The notes under the pieces: generated by a model
The model's input: only the letters and a program-made list of their open reading frames with translations
Databases searched by the model: none
What the model was told of the DNA's origin: nothing
DNA from: Massilia rhizosphaerae
GTDB taxonomy: Bacteria; Pseudomonadota; Gammaproteobacteria; Burkholderiales; Burkholderiaceae_D
Direction: 5' to 3'
Length of the DNA stretch: 64,000 nt
NCBI RefSeq assembly: GCF_016093545.1
Contig: NZ_JADKYX010000003.1
Location: forward strand, 248,001 to 312,000
Shown: positions 1-8,783 of the stretch, one piece after another
Layout of the letters: each line of letters starts with the position of its first letter
Position numbering within the stretch: position 1 is the stretch's first letter
Made by a program: the position numbers and the translations under genes

Positions 1-1425
1 TCATGTCCCGTGCGCTGCCACCCAATCGCCAATGATCTTGAGTGCGGCCGGTGCAAACGTTTCTTCGACGTCGATACCGTCATACGGCGTGGGCAGTTTC
101 ACGGTCTGAAACGCGTGGTTGAGATTGGGAAGTTCAATGATCGTCGCGTCTGGATTGTGTTTCAATGCCGTTCGGATCAGGCTGAGGTTTTCTGTTGATG
201 GCATCCACAGATCTAGGCTGCCGTTGAGCGCCAGCACGGGTATGTGGAGCTTGCTGAGCGCCGCCGCCGGCTCGTAGCTGAGCGCTTGCCGTCCCCACGG
301 GCTGGTCAACTGGCGGGTGAGCACGTCGACACTGGCCGGGCTGATGATCTTGCTGGCGAGGGCAGCGTCGATACGGGTCTTCACCAGCGAGTGCACCTCT
401 GCATCACTTTTTGCCGTCTCGACGTCGGCGTATAGCTGGTTGAGGAACGCGGTCTTCTTCTGGATCTCGTCGTCACGCATCCCCGATGCTTTCAAGATCT
501 TTGCGTCCCGCAAACTCAGGAGGCGGTCGAAGCGCATGCCGGGCCCTGCCAGCAGCACGACAAAGCGCACTGTGGGCATGCGCACAGCGACCGCCGGGGC
601 CAAAGCACCGCCCTCCGAATGGCCCACCAGGCCGATGTGGTCCGGCGCAATCTCGGGCTGCGCCTTCAGGAATTGCAGGGCGGCGCCGACATCGGCGGCC
701 AGGTCGGTGGGCGTGGCGGCAGCGTAGTCGCCCGTCGATTTGCCGACGCCCCGTTTGTCATAACGCAAGACGGCGATTCCGCGACGATTGAGCGCGTCGG
801 CCAGAACCACGAACATCTTGTGACCCACGTAGGCTGCGTCGCGAGTTACGGGGCCGGTACCGCTGACCAGCACGACCGCAGGGAACGGGTCGGGCCCATC
901 GGGCAGGCTGAGCGTGCCGGAGAGTGTGACCCCCGCTGCGGCATTGCTGAAGCTGACTTCCCGTTGCCGGTAGGGATGCGGATTCGCCGCGATCGCCTCT
1001 TCCTGTGGCCGCTTCATCACCTGCGTCGATACCGCACCGCTCATCCGTGACAGTACGAGCGGCAGGGGCACTCCCAGCTGCAAGGCCTTGCCTTGCGTCC
1101 AGCCGCCAACCCAGGCCTGCTGGTCGGCGCGCCAGGTTCCGGCATAGCTCGCGCCAATCGTGGGGACCGTAAAACTGAAATGATCGGCGTCGACGGCCAC
1201 CTTGTCCGTCGGCAGCTTGAAGGTTCCCTGGTCGGGGCTATCCAGTGTAGCGCTGTAGTGACCGGCAGCGTCTTTCCGTACGTGGACGACAATGTGGTAA
1301 CCGACCAGGAGCCCGTTCCAGTTGCCTTCTGCTTCTTCGGCAGACGCGTTGCCGGTCGTCAGCCCGAGGGCCAAGGCCAACAGGCACATGGCGGCTTGTG
1401 GACGGTACAGCCAAACGTTATGCAT
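1..1425 (-). CDS. Secreted alpha/beta hydrolase (serine esterase/peptidase-like)
   Basis: A 474-residue protein, complete at both ends. Residues 1-29 look like a Sec signal peptide, so it probably acts in the periplasm. Residues 30-130 form a beta-rich N-terminal part, and the hydrolase fold follows from about 150. The nucleophile elbow is GHSEGG (268-273, Ser270). Plausible acid and base are Asp405 (in GSLDLW) and His437 (in NLNHAF), so the triad looks intact. The fold matches the large dienelactone hydrolase/S9-like esterase group; the substrate cannot be read from the sequence. The ATG follows an AAGGAAA ribosome site. The gene diverges from the ArsR-type regulator at 1605 across 179 bases that carry palindromic candidate operators, so it may be controlled by that regulator. 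Confidence 0.85.
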   Translation of the reverse strand: MHNVWLYRPQAAMCLLALALGLTTGNASAEEAEGNWNGLLVGYHIVVHVRKDAAGHYSATLDSPDQGTFKLPTDKVAVDADHFSFTVPTIGASYAGTWRADQQAWVGGWTQGKALQLGVPLPLVLSRMSGAVSTQVMKRPQEEAIAANPHPYRQREVSFSNAAAGVTLSGTLSLPDGPDPFPAVVLVSGTGPVTRDAAYVGHKMFVVLADALNRRGIAVLRYDKRGVGKSTGDYAAATPTDLAADVGAALQFLKAQPEIAPDHIGLVGHSEGGALAPAVAVRMPTVRFVVLLAGPGMRFDRLLSLRDAKILKASGMRDDEIQKKTAFLNQLYADVETAKSDAEVHSLVKTRIDAALASKIISPASVDVLTRQLTSPWGRQALSYEPAAALSKLHIPVLALNGSLDLWMPSTENLSLIRTALKHNPDATIIELPNLNHAFQTVKLPTPYDGIDVEETFAPAALKIIGDWVAAHGT

Positions 1426-1511
1426 AGGTATTTCCTTTCATAGGATCGCCATGGGCGTTGTTTTAAAGAACCGCAGACGGGACGGTTCAACAGGGGAACG
1501 GCGCGTCCTTT

Positions 1512-1601
1512 TTATTATTAGCTAAACGTCTAAATCAAACAAGCCTCTTTCTTGTCAAGGAGAAAATTCTTGACATTTATTCGATATTTAGCTAAAAATC
1601 G
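1512..1601. promoter_or_regulatory. Divergent promoter region with two TTAGCTAA palindromes (candidate ArsR operators)
   Basis: Positions 1582-1601 form a 20-base inverted repeat whose arms match at 9 of 10 positions, centred on TTTAGCTAAA (1587-1596). A second core, TTAGCTAA, lies at 1518-1525. On the plus strand TTGACA (1570-1575), a 17-base spacer and TAAAAA (1593-1598) make a fair sigma70 promoter, and the large palindrome overlaps its -10. That promoter would start transcription at about 1605, the A of the regulator's ATG. The second core overlaps a possible minus-strand -10 (TAATAA) for the hydrolase. Autorepression is inferred from the layout. Confidence 0.5.
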
Positions 1602-1604
1602 ATC

Positions 1605-1919
1605 ATGACCTCGATCTTCAAGGCACTTGCCGATCCCACTCGCCGTCAGGTGCTGCAAATGTTGCGTGCCGGGCCAATGACCGCCGGCGCCTTGGCCGAT
1701 GCCTTCGACGTGTCCAAACCGACGATGTCGGCGCACTTCGCCGTGTTGGTGGCAGCGGACCTGATCGAGGCAGAGAAGAGCGGGCGCACGATCATGTACC
1801 GGCTGAAGATGTCGGTGCTTGAGGAGGCGCTCATGGGTTTCGCACAGGCGTTCGGGTTGCAGGTTACGTCCGAAACGCCGACCACAGCCGCCCCCGGGCA
1901 AACAAAGGAGCAATCATGA
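1605..1919 (+). CDS. ArsR/SdpR-family winged-helix repressor
   Basis: A 104-residue one-domain regulator. It opens with FKALADPTRRQVLQML, the signature of the ArsR/SdpR group, and has its recognition helix near residues 36-50 (KPTMSAHFAVL). No metal-binding cysteine motif (such as CVC) is present, so it is more like the non-metal SdpR/PadR-like autorepressors than a metal sensor. No ribosome site is seen before the ATG, and the predicted promoter would start the transcript at or next to it, so translation may be leaderless. Its stop overlaps the start of the next gene, an SdpI-like membrane protein. SdpR and SdpI are likewise paired in Bacillus, so a shared role is likely. Confidence 0.8.
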   Translation: MTSIFKALADPTRRQVLQMLRAGPMTAGALADAFDVSKPTMSAHFAVLVAADLIEAEKSGRTIMYRLKMSVLEEALMGFAQAFGLQVTSETPTTAAPGQTKEQS

Positions 1920-2329
1920 TCCTGCACCACCAGCTTCGCCGCGCATTGCTGATCGCTGCGATCTTCCCGGCGACATCCATGGTGCTCAATGCGTTGCACC
2001 AGCGTCATGTTGTCAGCGGCGAGACGGCCGTGCGGCTGATGGGTATGATGATAGGCTTGGTGGTGCTTTTTTGCGCGAATGCGATCCCCAAAACGTTGGT
2101 GCCGCTGGCGCGTCTATCCTGCGATCCGGCACGCGAGCAAACCCTTCGTCGCCTCTGCGGCTGGGCGGGTGTGCTGGGCGGCCTGGGTTGTACGCTCGCG
2201 TACGCACTCGCGCCGATCGCGGTCGCCGGCACGCTGGCACATTGCTTTATGACGTCGGCTGCCGTCATCGTGGCAGGCGTCATGATGCGCTGCGCCTGGG
2301 TGCGCAGCGCAAAACGGCGCGCGACTTAG
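1916..2329 (+). CDS. SdpI-like small membrane protein
   Basis: A 137-residue protein with about four hydrophobic segments (near 9-27, 36-55, 80-101 and 104-125). The segment CANAIPKTL (about 53-61) resembles the GNxxPK signature after the second helix of SdpI/DUF1648 proteins. The ATG overlaps the repressor stop by four bases (ATGA), so the two are translationally coupled. In Bacillus SdpI gives immunity to the SdpC toxin and holds SdpR at the membrane. No SdpC-like toxin gene is visible here, so a signalling or self-protection role is only an inference. Similarity rests on one motif and the context. Confidence 0.55.
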   Translation: MILHHQLRRALLIAAIFPATSMVLNALHQRHVVSGETAVRLMGMMIGLVVLFCANAIPKTLVPLARLSCDPAREQTLRRLCGWAGVLGGLGCTLAYALAPIAVAGTLAHCFMTSAAVIVAGVMMRCAWVRSAKRRAT

Positions 2330-2389
2330 AGTCTTCCCGCTCGCGATCAGACGAGGGCCTTCGGGCAGCTCACCCAAGACATGATCCGG

Positions 2390-3340
2390 TTAAAACCCGA
2401 TCCGCCCCTTGCCCGGCGTCGTCTTGATCCGGATATCGCCGGCCACGACGTGCGCGCGCCCGTCCGCGACGGCATAGCCGAGCCCGTCCAGCAAGGTCTT
2501 GCGCAGGTCGCGCGGCGACACGTTCGCCAGTTTGTCGAGCACCACGTCGCCCAGCAGCGGATCGAATGCGGCCAGGTTCAGCTCGCGCAGCAGCCCGGCA
2601 TACATGCGCTGGGCGATGCCGGCCGCCTGTTCCGGCGTCGGCGCCGGCACTTCGTAGGCGGCCATCCGGTTCAGCAGCGGATGCGGAATGCCTTCGGTGG
2701 AGTTCGCGGTCAGCACCCAGAAGATCTGCGACGCGTCGATGTCGACGTCGATGAATTCGTCGCGGAAGGCGGTGGCCGTTTCCGGTTCCAGTAATTGATA
2801 CAGCGCCGCGAGCGGGTCCGACTGCGACGAGCCCGTCGCCTTTTCCACTTCGTCCAGCACGATCACCGGGTTCGCGAACTGGCCGCGCACGAGGCGTTCG
2901 GCCACCTTGCCGCACTTGGCGCCGCGCCAGCTGGCCGAGCTGCCCGTGATGACGAAGCCGGCCGACAGGGCGTTCATGCTGATCAGTTCGCAGTCCGTCT
3001 GCATGACCTTCGCGAGGCGCTTGGCGAAATGGGTCTTGCCCACGCCCGGGCCGCCCAGCAGCAGGATCGGCATGACGTTAAATCCTTTATCGCCGGCATG
3101 GGCCAAACGCAGATAGCGGGCCAGGTCGTCCAGTACTTCGTCGAAATTCGGACATTCCTCGAACAGCGGGTCGAGGGCGTCGGTGGATGAGGGTGTGGTG
3201 ACGAAGCGTTCGGCGCCGGTCTCGAGCATGCGTTCATAGAAGGCTTCGAGCTCGGGCGAACGTCCGCGGCTGCGGTCGAGCGCGCCTTGTACTTCGTTGA
3301 GATCGTAGACGGCGCGGCTGCGGGCCAATGTGATGCTCAT
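2390..3340 (-). CDS. Lon-like AAA+ ATPase lacking the protease domain
   Basis: A 316-residue AAA+ protein. Walker A is GGPGVGKT (96-103) and Walker B is VIVLDEVEK (acidic pair 163-164), followed by a sensor-1 region (VLTANSTEG) and an arginine-rich lid (SPRDLRKTL). The spacing and sequence resemble the ATPase core of Lon, but both the Lon substrate-binding N domain and the Ser-Lys protease domain are absent. The start was set at 3340 because AGGAG lies at the right distance there; an in-frame ATG at 3355 has none. It probably remodels or unfolds a protein partner in the cytoplasm, which cannot be named. It converges with the SdpI-like gene and diverges from the dcw promoter. Confidence 0.75.
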   Translation of the reverse strand: MSITLARSRAVYDLNEVQGALDRSRGRSPELEAFYERMLETGAERFVTTPSSTDALDPLFEECPNFDEVLDDLARYLRLAHAGDKGFNVMPILLLGGPGVGKTHFAKRLAKVMQTDCELISMNALSAGFVITGSSASWRGAKCGKVAERLVRGQFANPVIVLDEVEKATGSSQSDPLAALYQLLEPETATAFRDEFIDVDIDASQIFWVLTANSTEGIPHPLLNRMAAYEVPAPTPEQAAGIAQRMYAGLLRELNLAAFDPLLGDVVLDKLANVSPRDLRKTLLDGLGYAVADGRAHVVAGDIRIKTTPGKGRIGF

Positions 3341-3687
3341 GGCGTTCTCCTGCACGGTAGTACGGACTCACTTACGACTGCGAGGCTCCCCGAAAACCGC
3401 CAAGTGAGCCGAAACGGCCGGGTGATCGCCTCGTCTTCATTCTAACTCGCACAGGATCGAATCGCGGTCCCTGTCGTGCTGCGTTTGTTGCTATATGGCA
3501 ACCTACCGGCAGTCAATCCTTGTCCCTTATCAAAGGTAAAACACATGTGTGCAGATGAGGTAGCACATGCATTCTTTTACCTAAGTGCCTAATTTTGCTC
3601 AACATTTTTACTTGAGGTTCCGTCAAGTAAGTTCGCTAAGTCATTGGTTTCATTAGCAATTTTCGCGTTTTCGAAACGTGAATTCGC
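3341..3687. other. Non-coding upstream region of the dcw cluster with inverted repeats
   Basis: No gene was recognised here. From about 3480 on, the region is clearly richer in A and T than its surroundings. It holds inverted repeats AGGTAAAA/TTTTACCT (3534-3541 and 3575-3582, enclosing the palindrome ACACATGTGT at 3541-3550) and TTACTTGA/TCAAGTAA (3608-3615 and 3623-3630, seven-base loop). These could be regulator sites or short hairpins before the mraZ promoter. Neither has a T-tract. Confidence 0.45.
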
Positions 3688-3716
3688 TTGACCACAGACA
3701 ACGCTTCCTCTAAAGT
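3688..3716 (+). promoter_or_regulatory. Probable dcw (mraZ) promoter
   Basis: TTGACC (3688-3693), a 17-base spacer and TAAAGT (3711-3716) form a reasonable sigma70 promoter. It starts about 100 bases before the mraZ GTG. The first MraZ-type repeat overlaps the -10, and the others lie at and just after the expected start of transcription. Confidence 0.5.
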
Positions 3717-3761
3717 GGGAAACGGTGGCAAAAAGTGTAGTTTTGTGGGGGATCGGTGGGT
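3716..3761 (+). promoter_or_regulatory. MraZ operator: TGGGN-type repeats at 10-base spacing
   Basis: TGGGA (3716), TGGCA (3726), TGTAG (3736) and TGGGG (3746) lie exactly 10 bases apart, followed by GTGGGT near 3756. MraZ proteins are known to bind three or four TGGG[AGC] repeats, each followed by a five-base spacer, near their own promoter. The match in unit, spacing and place is good; the third unit is degenerate. MraZ autoregulation of the cluster is the expected outcome. Confidence 0.65.
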
Positions 3762-3815
3762 CTCCCGGCGCCTAAAAAATATTCAGACTGATAACTCTCC
3801 AAAACTAGGTACAAC

Positions 3816-4244
3816 GTGTTCCAGGGCGCGTCAGCGATCAATCTCGATGCAAAAGGACGGATGTCAATACCGGCCAAGCATCGCGACGCCTTGATGCAGC
3901 AATGTGAAGGCCGTATGACGCTCACGAAACACCCGCATGGTTGCCTGTTGTTCTTCCCGCGCCCGGTGTGGGAAGAGCATCGCGAACAGATCGCCGCCTG
4001 GCCGATGTCGGCGCGGGCGTGGCAACGCATTTTCCTGGGGAACGCCTGCGATGTCGAGATGGACGGCGCGGGTCGGGTGCTCATTTCGCCCGAGCTGCGC
4101 AACGCAGTCGGTTTGGAGAAGGAAGTGATGATGCTCGGGATGGGGACGCATTTCGAGATCTGGGACGCGGCCAAGCTGGCAGAAGACGAGGCCCAAGCCG
4201 TAGCGGGCGGTATGCCCGATGTCCTTTCCAATTTCTCCTTCTAA
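3816..4244 (+). CDS. mraZ: Transcriptional regulator MraZ
   Basis: A 142-residue protein of normal family length with two SpoVT/AbrB-type halves (about 5-51 and 77-120), each with a conserved DxxGR motif (DAKGRMSIP and DGAGRVLIS). MraZ forms ring-shaped oligomers and binds TGGG repeats before its own gene, usually repressing dcw transcription. Those repeats are present at 3716-3761. The start is a GTG giving MFQGAS, the usual N-terminus; the ribosome site is weak. It is the first gene of the dcw cluster, 12 bases before rsmH. Confidence 0.95.
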   Translation: MFQGASAINLDAKGRMSIPAKHRDALMQQCEGRMTLTKHPHGCLLFFPRPVWEEHREQIAAWPMSARAWQRIFLGNACDVEMDGAGRVLISPELRNAVGLEKEVMMLGMGTHFEIWDAAKLAEDEAQAVAGGMPDVLSNFSF

Positions 4245-4256
4245 GTAAGGCGCCGC

Positions 4257-5216
4257 ATGAACGTGACTCAGCCGGTGCCCGGTTTGCAGCATCGTACGGT
4301 GCTGTTGGATGAAGCGGTCGATGCCCTTGCCCTCGAAGGCGGGCGCGCTGCAGGCATTTATATAGATGGCACGTTCGGCCGCGGCGGTCATAGCCGGCTG
4401 ATCCTGTCGAAGCTGGCGCCTGAAGGGCGCCTGATCGCATTCGACAAGGATCCTCAGGCGATCGCGACGGCCGAACAAATGAACGATCCGCGCTTTTCGA
4501 TCGTGCACGACAGCTTCGCGACGATGGTCGACGCGTTGGCATCACGGGGCGTGCGCCAGGTCGACGGCATTTTGCTGGACCTGGGCATTTCCTCGCCCCA
4601 GGTGGACGACGCGAGCCGGGGCTTCAGCTTCCGCAACGACGGTCCCCTGGACATGCGGATGGATACGACACGGGGCATCTCCGCCGCCGCATGGCTGGCC
4701 GAGGTGCCGGAGAAACAACTGGAAAAGGTGATTCGCGATTATGGGGAAGAACGGTTTGCTTTTCAGATTGCAAAGGCGATTGTTGCTCGCCGGGCAGTCG
4801 AATCAATTTCAAGCACACGACAGCTTGCCGCAATCGTGGCAAACGCGGTCAAAACCCGGGAGAAAGGCAAGGATCCGGCAACCCGCACCTTTCAGGCTAT
4901 CCGGATTTTCATCAATCAAGAGCTTGAGGACCTTGAAGCAGGTTTGAACGCCGCGTTCGACCTGTTGGCGCCCGGCGCTCGCCTGTCCGTGATCAGCTTC
5001 CATTCGCTGGAAGACCGCATGGTCAAGCAGTTCCTGGCGTCCAAGGCCAACGCCCCGCAACCGGACCGCCGGTTGCCGATCCGTGCTGTCGATCTGCCCC
5101 AGCCCTTGATGAAGTTGATCAGCAAGACGAAGCCCTCCGACCTCGAGGTCGAGGCCAATCCGCGCGCCCGTTCCGCGGTGCTGCGCGTGGCCGAGCGTCT
5201 GGGAGGCCGCGCATGA
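4257..5216 (+). CDS. rsmH: 16S rRNA (cytosine-1402-N4)-methyltransferase RsmH
   Basis: A 319-residue enzyme (formerly MraW) that methylates N4 of C1402 in 16S rRNA with S-adenosylmethionine. The SAM-binding loop [10 protein letters not shown] is at 37-46, with the acidic residue of motif II near 63. The C-terminal [13 protein letters not shown] is typical. It is the second dcw gene, as in most bacteria, and its stop overlaps the ftsL start by four bases (ATGA). Length and motifs are normal. Confidence 0.96.
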   Translation: MNVTQPVPGLQHRTVLLDEAVDALALEGGRAAGIYIDGTFGRGGHSRLILSKLAPEGRLIAFDKDPQAIATAEQMNDPRFSIVHDSFATMVDALASRGVRQVDGILLDLGISSPQVDDASRGFSFRNDGPLDMRMDTTRGISAAAWLAEVPEKQLEKVIRDYGEERFAFQIAKAIVARRAVESISSTRQLAAIVANAVKTREKGKDPATRTFQAIRIFINQELEDLEAGLNAAFDLLAPGARLSVISFHSLEDRMVKQFLASKANAPQPDRRLPIRAVDLPQPLMKLISKTKPSDLEVEANPRARSAVLRVAERLGGRA

Positions 5217-5485
5217 GCGCCAAGCTCAACGTCGTCCTGACCGCGCTGCTGGTCGGCTGCGCGCTGTCGGTCGTGAACGCGCGCTACCAGCGCAACCACC
5301 TGATCGATAACCTCGAAAAGCTGGCGACCCAGCAGCGCCAGCTCGAGGTCGACTGGGCCCAGCTCCAGCTCGACCAGTCCACTCTCGGCAAGAACGAGCG
5401 CATCGAACAGATCGCGCGCGCGGAGCTGAACATGGCGCCCCTGTCCCCGGCGCGTACCCAATATTTGACGGAAGGCGGCAAATGA
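5213..5485 (+). CDS. ftsL: Cell division protein FtsL
   Basis: A 90-residue bitopic protein with a short cytoplasmic tail, one membrane helix near residues 5-22 and a periplasmic coiled coil (about 28-68, regular leucines such as [15 protein letters not shown]). FtsL forms the FtsQLB complex that activates FtsWI. Sequence is poorly conserved in this family, so the call rests on size, topology and its place between rsmH and ftsI. It overlaps both neighbours by four bases. Confidence 0.92.
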   Translation: MSAKLNVVLTALLVGCALSVVNARYQRNHLIDNLEKLATQQRQLEVDWAQLQLDQSTLGKNERIEQIARAELNMAPLSPARTQYLTEGGK

Positions 5486-7251
5486 AGGCCGGCACCAACG
5501 GTTCCCGCGTCGCCGCCGCCAAGGGTGTGGCGTTTTCCAAGAGTCCCGTGCTGGCCGTGCGCCTGCCGGACTGGCGTTCGCGCGTCGTCCTGTTCGTAAT
5601 GTTCGCCGCGTTCCTCGCGCTGGCCGGCCGCGCGCTGTGGCTGCAAGGCGTCTCCAACCAGTTCCTGCAGAAGCAGGGCGCGAGCCGCTACGAGCGCACG
5701 CTCGAACTGCCGGCCACGCGCGGCAAGATCTTCGACCGCAACGGCATCGTGCTCGCGTCGTCGCTGCCCGTGAAGGCCGTGTGGGCGATCCCCGAGGACG
5801 TCAAGGGCGCGCCGCCGGAGAAGCTGCGCGAACTGGCGGGGCTGCTCGACATGCCGGAGGCCGACCTCCTCAAGAAGCTCGATTCCGACCGCACCTTCGT
5901 CTACCTCAAACGCCAGGTCGAGATGGACGTCATCGCCAAGATCGAGAAGCTCGGCATCGACGGCATCGACACCCGCAAGGAATACAAGCGCTATTACCCG
6001 CAGAACGAGGTGATGGCGCACATCGTCGGCTTCACGAACGTCGAGGACGTGGGCCAGGAAGGCATCGAGCTCGCGCAGCAGAAGAACCTCGTCGGCCAGA
6101 CCGGCAGCCGGCGCGTGATCAAGGACCGCCTGGGCCGCATCGTCGAGGACGTGGGCCTGTCGCGCGAGCCGCATGACGGCAAGGACCTCATCCTGTCGGT
6201 CGATTCCAAGCTGCAGTACATCGCCTACAACAGCATCAAGGACGCGGTCGAGAAGTTCCACGCCAAGGCCGGCGCCGCCGTCGTGCTGGACGTGCACACG
6301 GGCGAGGTGCTGGCCCTGACCAACTGGCCGACGTACAACCCGAACGACCGCGCGCACCTGACGGGCGAGCAGCTGCGCAACCGCGTCATCACCGACACGT
6401 TCGAGCCGGGTTCCACGCTGAAGCCGTTCACCGTCTCGCTGGCGCTGGACAAGGGCCTGATCAAGCCGACCACCCTGTTCGATACCGGCAATGGCCGCTA
6501 TGTCATCGGCGACCGCACCGTCCGCGACACGCACCCGCACGGCGTCATCGACGTCACCACGATCATCCAGAAGTCGTCCAACATCGGCACCAGCAAGATT
6601 TCGCAGCTGCTGACGGCCCAGCAGATGTGGGAGATGTTCACCAAGGTCGGCTTCGGCCAGGCGCCGCGCTTCGGCTTCCCGGGCGCCGCCGCCGGCCGCG
6701 TGCGTCCGTACAAATCGTGGCGTCCGATCGCGCAGGCCAATATGTCGTTCGGCCAGGGCATCTCGATGTCGCTGCTGCAGCTGGCGCGCGCCTGGCTGAT
6801 CTTCGCGCGCGACGGCGACCTCATTCCGCTGTCGTTCCAGAAGGTGACGGAAAAGCCGGTCGGCCAGCAGATCATCTCGCCCAAGACGGCGGCCCAGATA
6901 CGCACGATGGTGGAGTCGGTGGTCAGCCCGGAAGGCACGGCGCCGCTGGCCCAGGTGGCCGGCTACCGCATCGGCGGCAAGACCGGCACCGCGCAGAAAG
7001 TCATCAACGGCCGCTATTCGCAGACGCACTACGTCGGCAACTTCGTCGGCATCGCGCCGATGTCGAACCCGCGCTTCGTCATCGCCGTGATGATCGATGA
7101 CCCGTCGGGACCGTACCACACCGGGGGCATGGTGGCGGCGCCGACCTTCGCGACATTGGCGGCGAATGCGCTGCGGGCGGCGAACGTGCCGCCCGATTCC
7201 ACGGTCACCGACATCATCATTCCGGAACATCCTCTCGAGGAGAGCAATTGA
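5482..7251 (+). CDS. ftsI: Peptidoglycan D,D-transpeptidase FtsI (PBP3)
   Basis: A 589-residue class B penicillin-binding protein, the septal transpeptidase that works with FtsW. One N-terminal membrane helix (about 33-53) is followed by the dimerisation domain and the transpeptidase. The three active-site motifs are intact: STLK (311-314, acyl-enzyme Ser311), SSN (365-367) and KTGT (500-503). It overlaps ftsL by four bases, and its TGA overlaps the murE ATG by one base. Confidence 0.97.
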   Translation: MKAGTNGSRVAAAKGVAFSKSPVLAVRLPDWRSRVVLFVMFAAFLALAGRALWLQGVSNQFLQKQGASRYERTLELPATRGKIFDRNGIVLASSLPVKAVWAIPEDVKGAPPEKLRELAGLLDMPEADLLKKLDSDRTFVYLKRQVEMDVIAKIEKLGIDGIDTRKEYKRYYPQNEVMAHIVGFTNVEDVGQEGIELAQQKNLVGQTGSRRVIKDRLGRIVEDVGLSREPHDGKDLILSVDSKLQYIAYNSIKDAVEKFHAKAGAAVVLDVHTGEVLALTNWPTYNPNDRAHLTGEQLRNRVITDTFEPGSTLKPFTVSLALDKGLIKPTTLFDTGNGRYVIGDRTVRDTHPHGVIDVTTIIQKSSNIGTSKISQLLTAQQMWEMFTKVGFGQAPRFGFPGAAAGRVRPYKSWRPIAQANMSFGQGISMSLLQLARAWLIFARDGDLIPLSFQKVTEKPVGQQIISPKTAAQIRTMVESVVSPEGTAPLAQVAGYRIGGKTGTAQKVINGRYSQTHYVGNFVGIAPMSNPRFVIAVMIDDPSGPYHTGGMVAAPTFATLAANALRAANVPPDSTVTDIIIPEHPLEESN

Positions 7252-8783
7252 TGACCGAGACGACGAACATCGTCACTTGGATCCGGGCCGCCGCACCAGG
7301 CGGCCGTCTCGTTTCCGACTCGCGCCGCGTGCGCCGCGGCGACGTGTTCTTCGCCTATCCGGGCGAAGCTGCCGATGGCCGCCGCTTCATCCGCTCCGCC
7401 ATCGAGAACGGTGCCGCTGCCGTCGTGTACGACGATCGCGAATTCGATTGGGACGACACGTTGGACGTGCCCCACTTGGGCACGCCGGACCTGAAACAGA
7501 ACGCCGGCCCGATCGCGCATGCGTACTACGGCGCGCCGGATGCGGCCATGTTCACCGTCGGCGTCACGGGCACGAACGGCAAGACGTCGTGCGCGCTGTG
7601 GACGGCGCAGGCGCTGGCCGCGCTGGGCGCGACGAGCGCGGTCATCGGCACCCTGGGCGTGGGCCTCGTGCGCGGCCGCGCCGAACCGGAATTCGACGCG
7701 ACCGGCTACACGACGCCGGACGCCGTGCTGCTGGCGACGGAACTGGCGCGGCTGCGCGACGCGGGCGCGACGGCGCTCGCGATCGAAGTGTCGTCGATCG
7801 GCCTCGTGGAACACCGCACGGCCGGCATGCACTTCGACGTGGCCGTGTTCACGAACCTCACGCGCGACCACCTCGACTACCACGGCGACATGGGCGCCTA
7901 CGAGGCCGCCAAGCGCCGGCTGTTCGACTGGCCAGGCCTGAAGACGGCCATCGTCAACCTGGACGACGATGCCGGCGTGCGCATCGCGCAGCACCTGCGC
8001 GCCACCCGGCCGGAAGTCGCGGTGATCGGCTACACGCTGCGTCCCGTGCACGAACAACCCGTTCTGGACGGTGTGGCCGTGCTGCGCGCGTCGAATCTGC
8101 GCAGCCGCCCGAACGGCAGCGAATTCCACGTCGAATCGCCGTACGGCAGTGCCGTCGCGCGCACGCACATGGTCGGCCACTTCAATGCGAGCAATGCGCT
8201 GGCCGTGCTGGGCGCGCTGCTGGCGAAAGGCGTGCCGCTGCGCGCCGCGCTCGACGCCATCGAGACGCTCGTGCCGGCCCCGGGCCGCATGCAGCAGATC
8301 GGCGGCCAGGATGTGCCGATGGTCGTGATCGACTACGCGCACACGCCGGACGCGCTGGAAAAGACGCTCGAAGCGCTGCGCCAGGTCGCGCAGGAACGCG
8401 GCGGTGCGTTGTGGTGCGTGTTCGGCTGCGGCGGCGACCGCGATCCGGGCAAGCGCCCGCAGATGGGACGTATCGCCCAGATGGCCGAGCACGTGCTCGT
8501 CACGAGCGACAACCCGCGCAGCGAGGAGCCGCGCGCCATCATCGACCAGATCGTGGCCGGCATGGATCGGCACCACCCGACGTCGACATACCAGGCCATC
8601 GAGGACCGCGCCGCCGCGATCCTGTCGGCCGTGAAGCATGCCGCCAAGCCGGACGTGATCCTGCTGGCGGGGAAGGGCCATGAGCCGTACCAGGAAATCA
8701 AGGGGCGGAAGATGCCGTTTTCCGACGCCGACCACGCCGCGCTGGCCTTGAGCGCGCGGCTCACGATGATGAGGACTGTTTGA
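7251..8783 (+). CDS. murE: UDP-MurNAc-L-Ala-D-Glu:meso-diaminopimelate ligase MurE
   Basis: A 510-residue ATP-dependent ligase that adds the third stem-peptide residue in the cytoplasm. The P-loop GVTGTNGKTS is at 104-113. The DNPR motif (420-423) marks enzymes that use meso-diaminopimelate rather than lysine. The ATG at 7251 was preferred over the TTG one codon upstream; it overlaps the ftsI stop as TGATG. The same one-base overlap joins it to murF. Confidence 0.96.
   Translation: MTETTNIVTWIRAAAPGGRLVSDSRRVRRGDVFFAYPGEAADGRRFIRSAIENGAAAVVYDDREFDWDDTLDVPHLGTPDLKQNAGPIAHAYYGAPDAAMFTVGVTGTNGKTSCALWTAQALAALGATSAVIGTLGVGLVRGRAEPEFDATGYTTPDAVLLATELARLRDAGATALAIEVSSIGLVEHRTAGMHFDVAVFTNLTRDHLDYHGDMGAYEAAKRRLFDWPGLKTAIVNLDDDAGVRIAQHLRATRPEVAVIGYTLRPVHEQPVLDGVAVLRASNLRSRPNGSEFHVESPYGSAVARTHMVGHFNASNALAVLGALLAKGVPLRAALDAIETLVPAPGRMQQIGGQDVPMVVIDYAHTPDALEKTLEALRQVAQERGGALWCVFGCGGDRDPGKRPQMGRIAQMAEHVLVTSDNPRSEEPRAIIDQIVAGMDRHHPTSTYQAIEDRAAAILSAVKHAAKPDVILLAGKGHEPYQEIKGRKMPFSDADHAALALSARLTMMRTV

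Noticed and set aside
2390..3340. Truncated Lon protease pseudogene
   Set aside because: The gene has a good start, intact Walker motifs and a normal stop, with no remains of the other Lon domains on either side.
5284..7230. A long open frame on the minus strand opposite ftsL/ftsI
   Set aside because: It is a shadow of GC-rich coding DNA: the product is rich in Arg, His, Asp and Val with no domain, while the plus strand encodes clear FtsI motifs.
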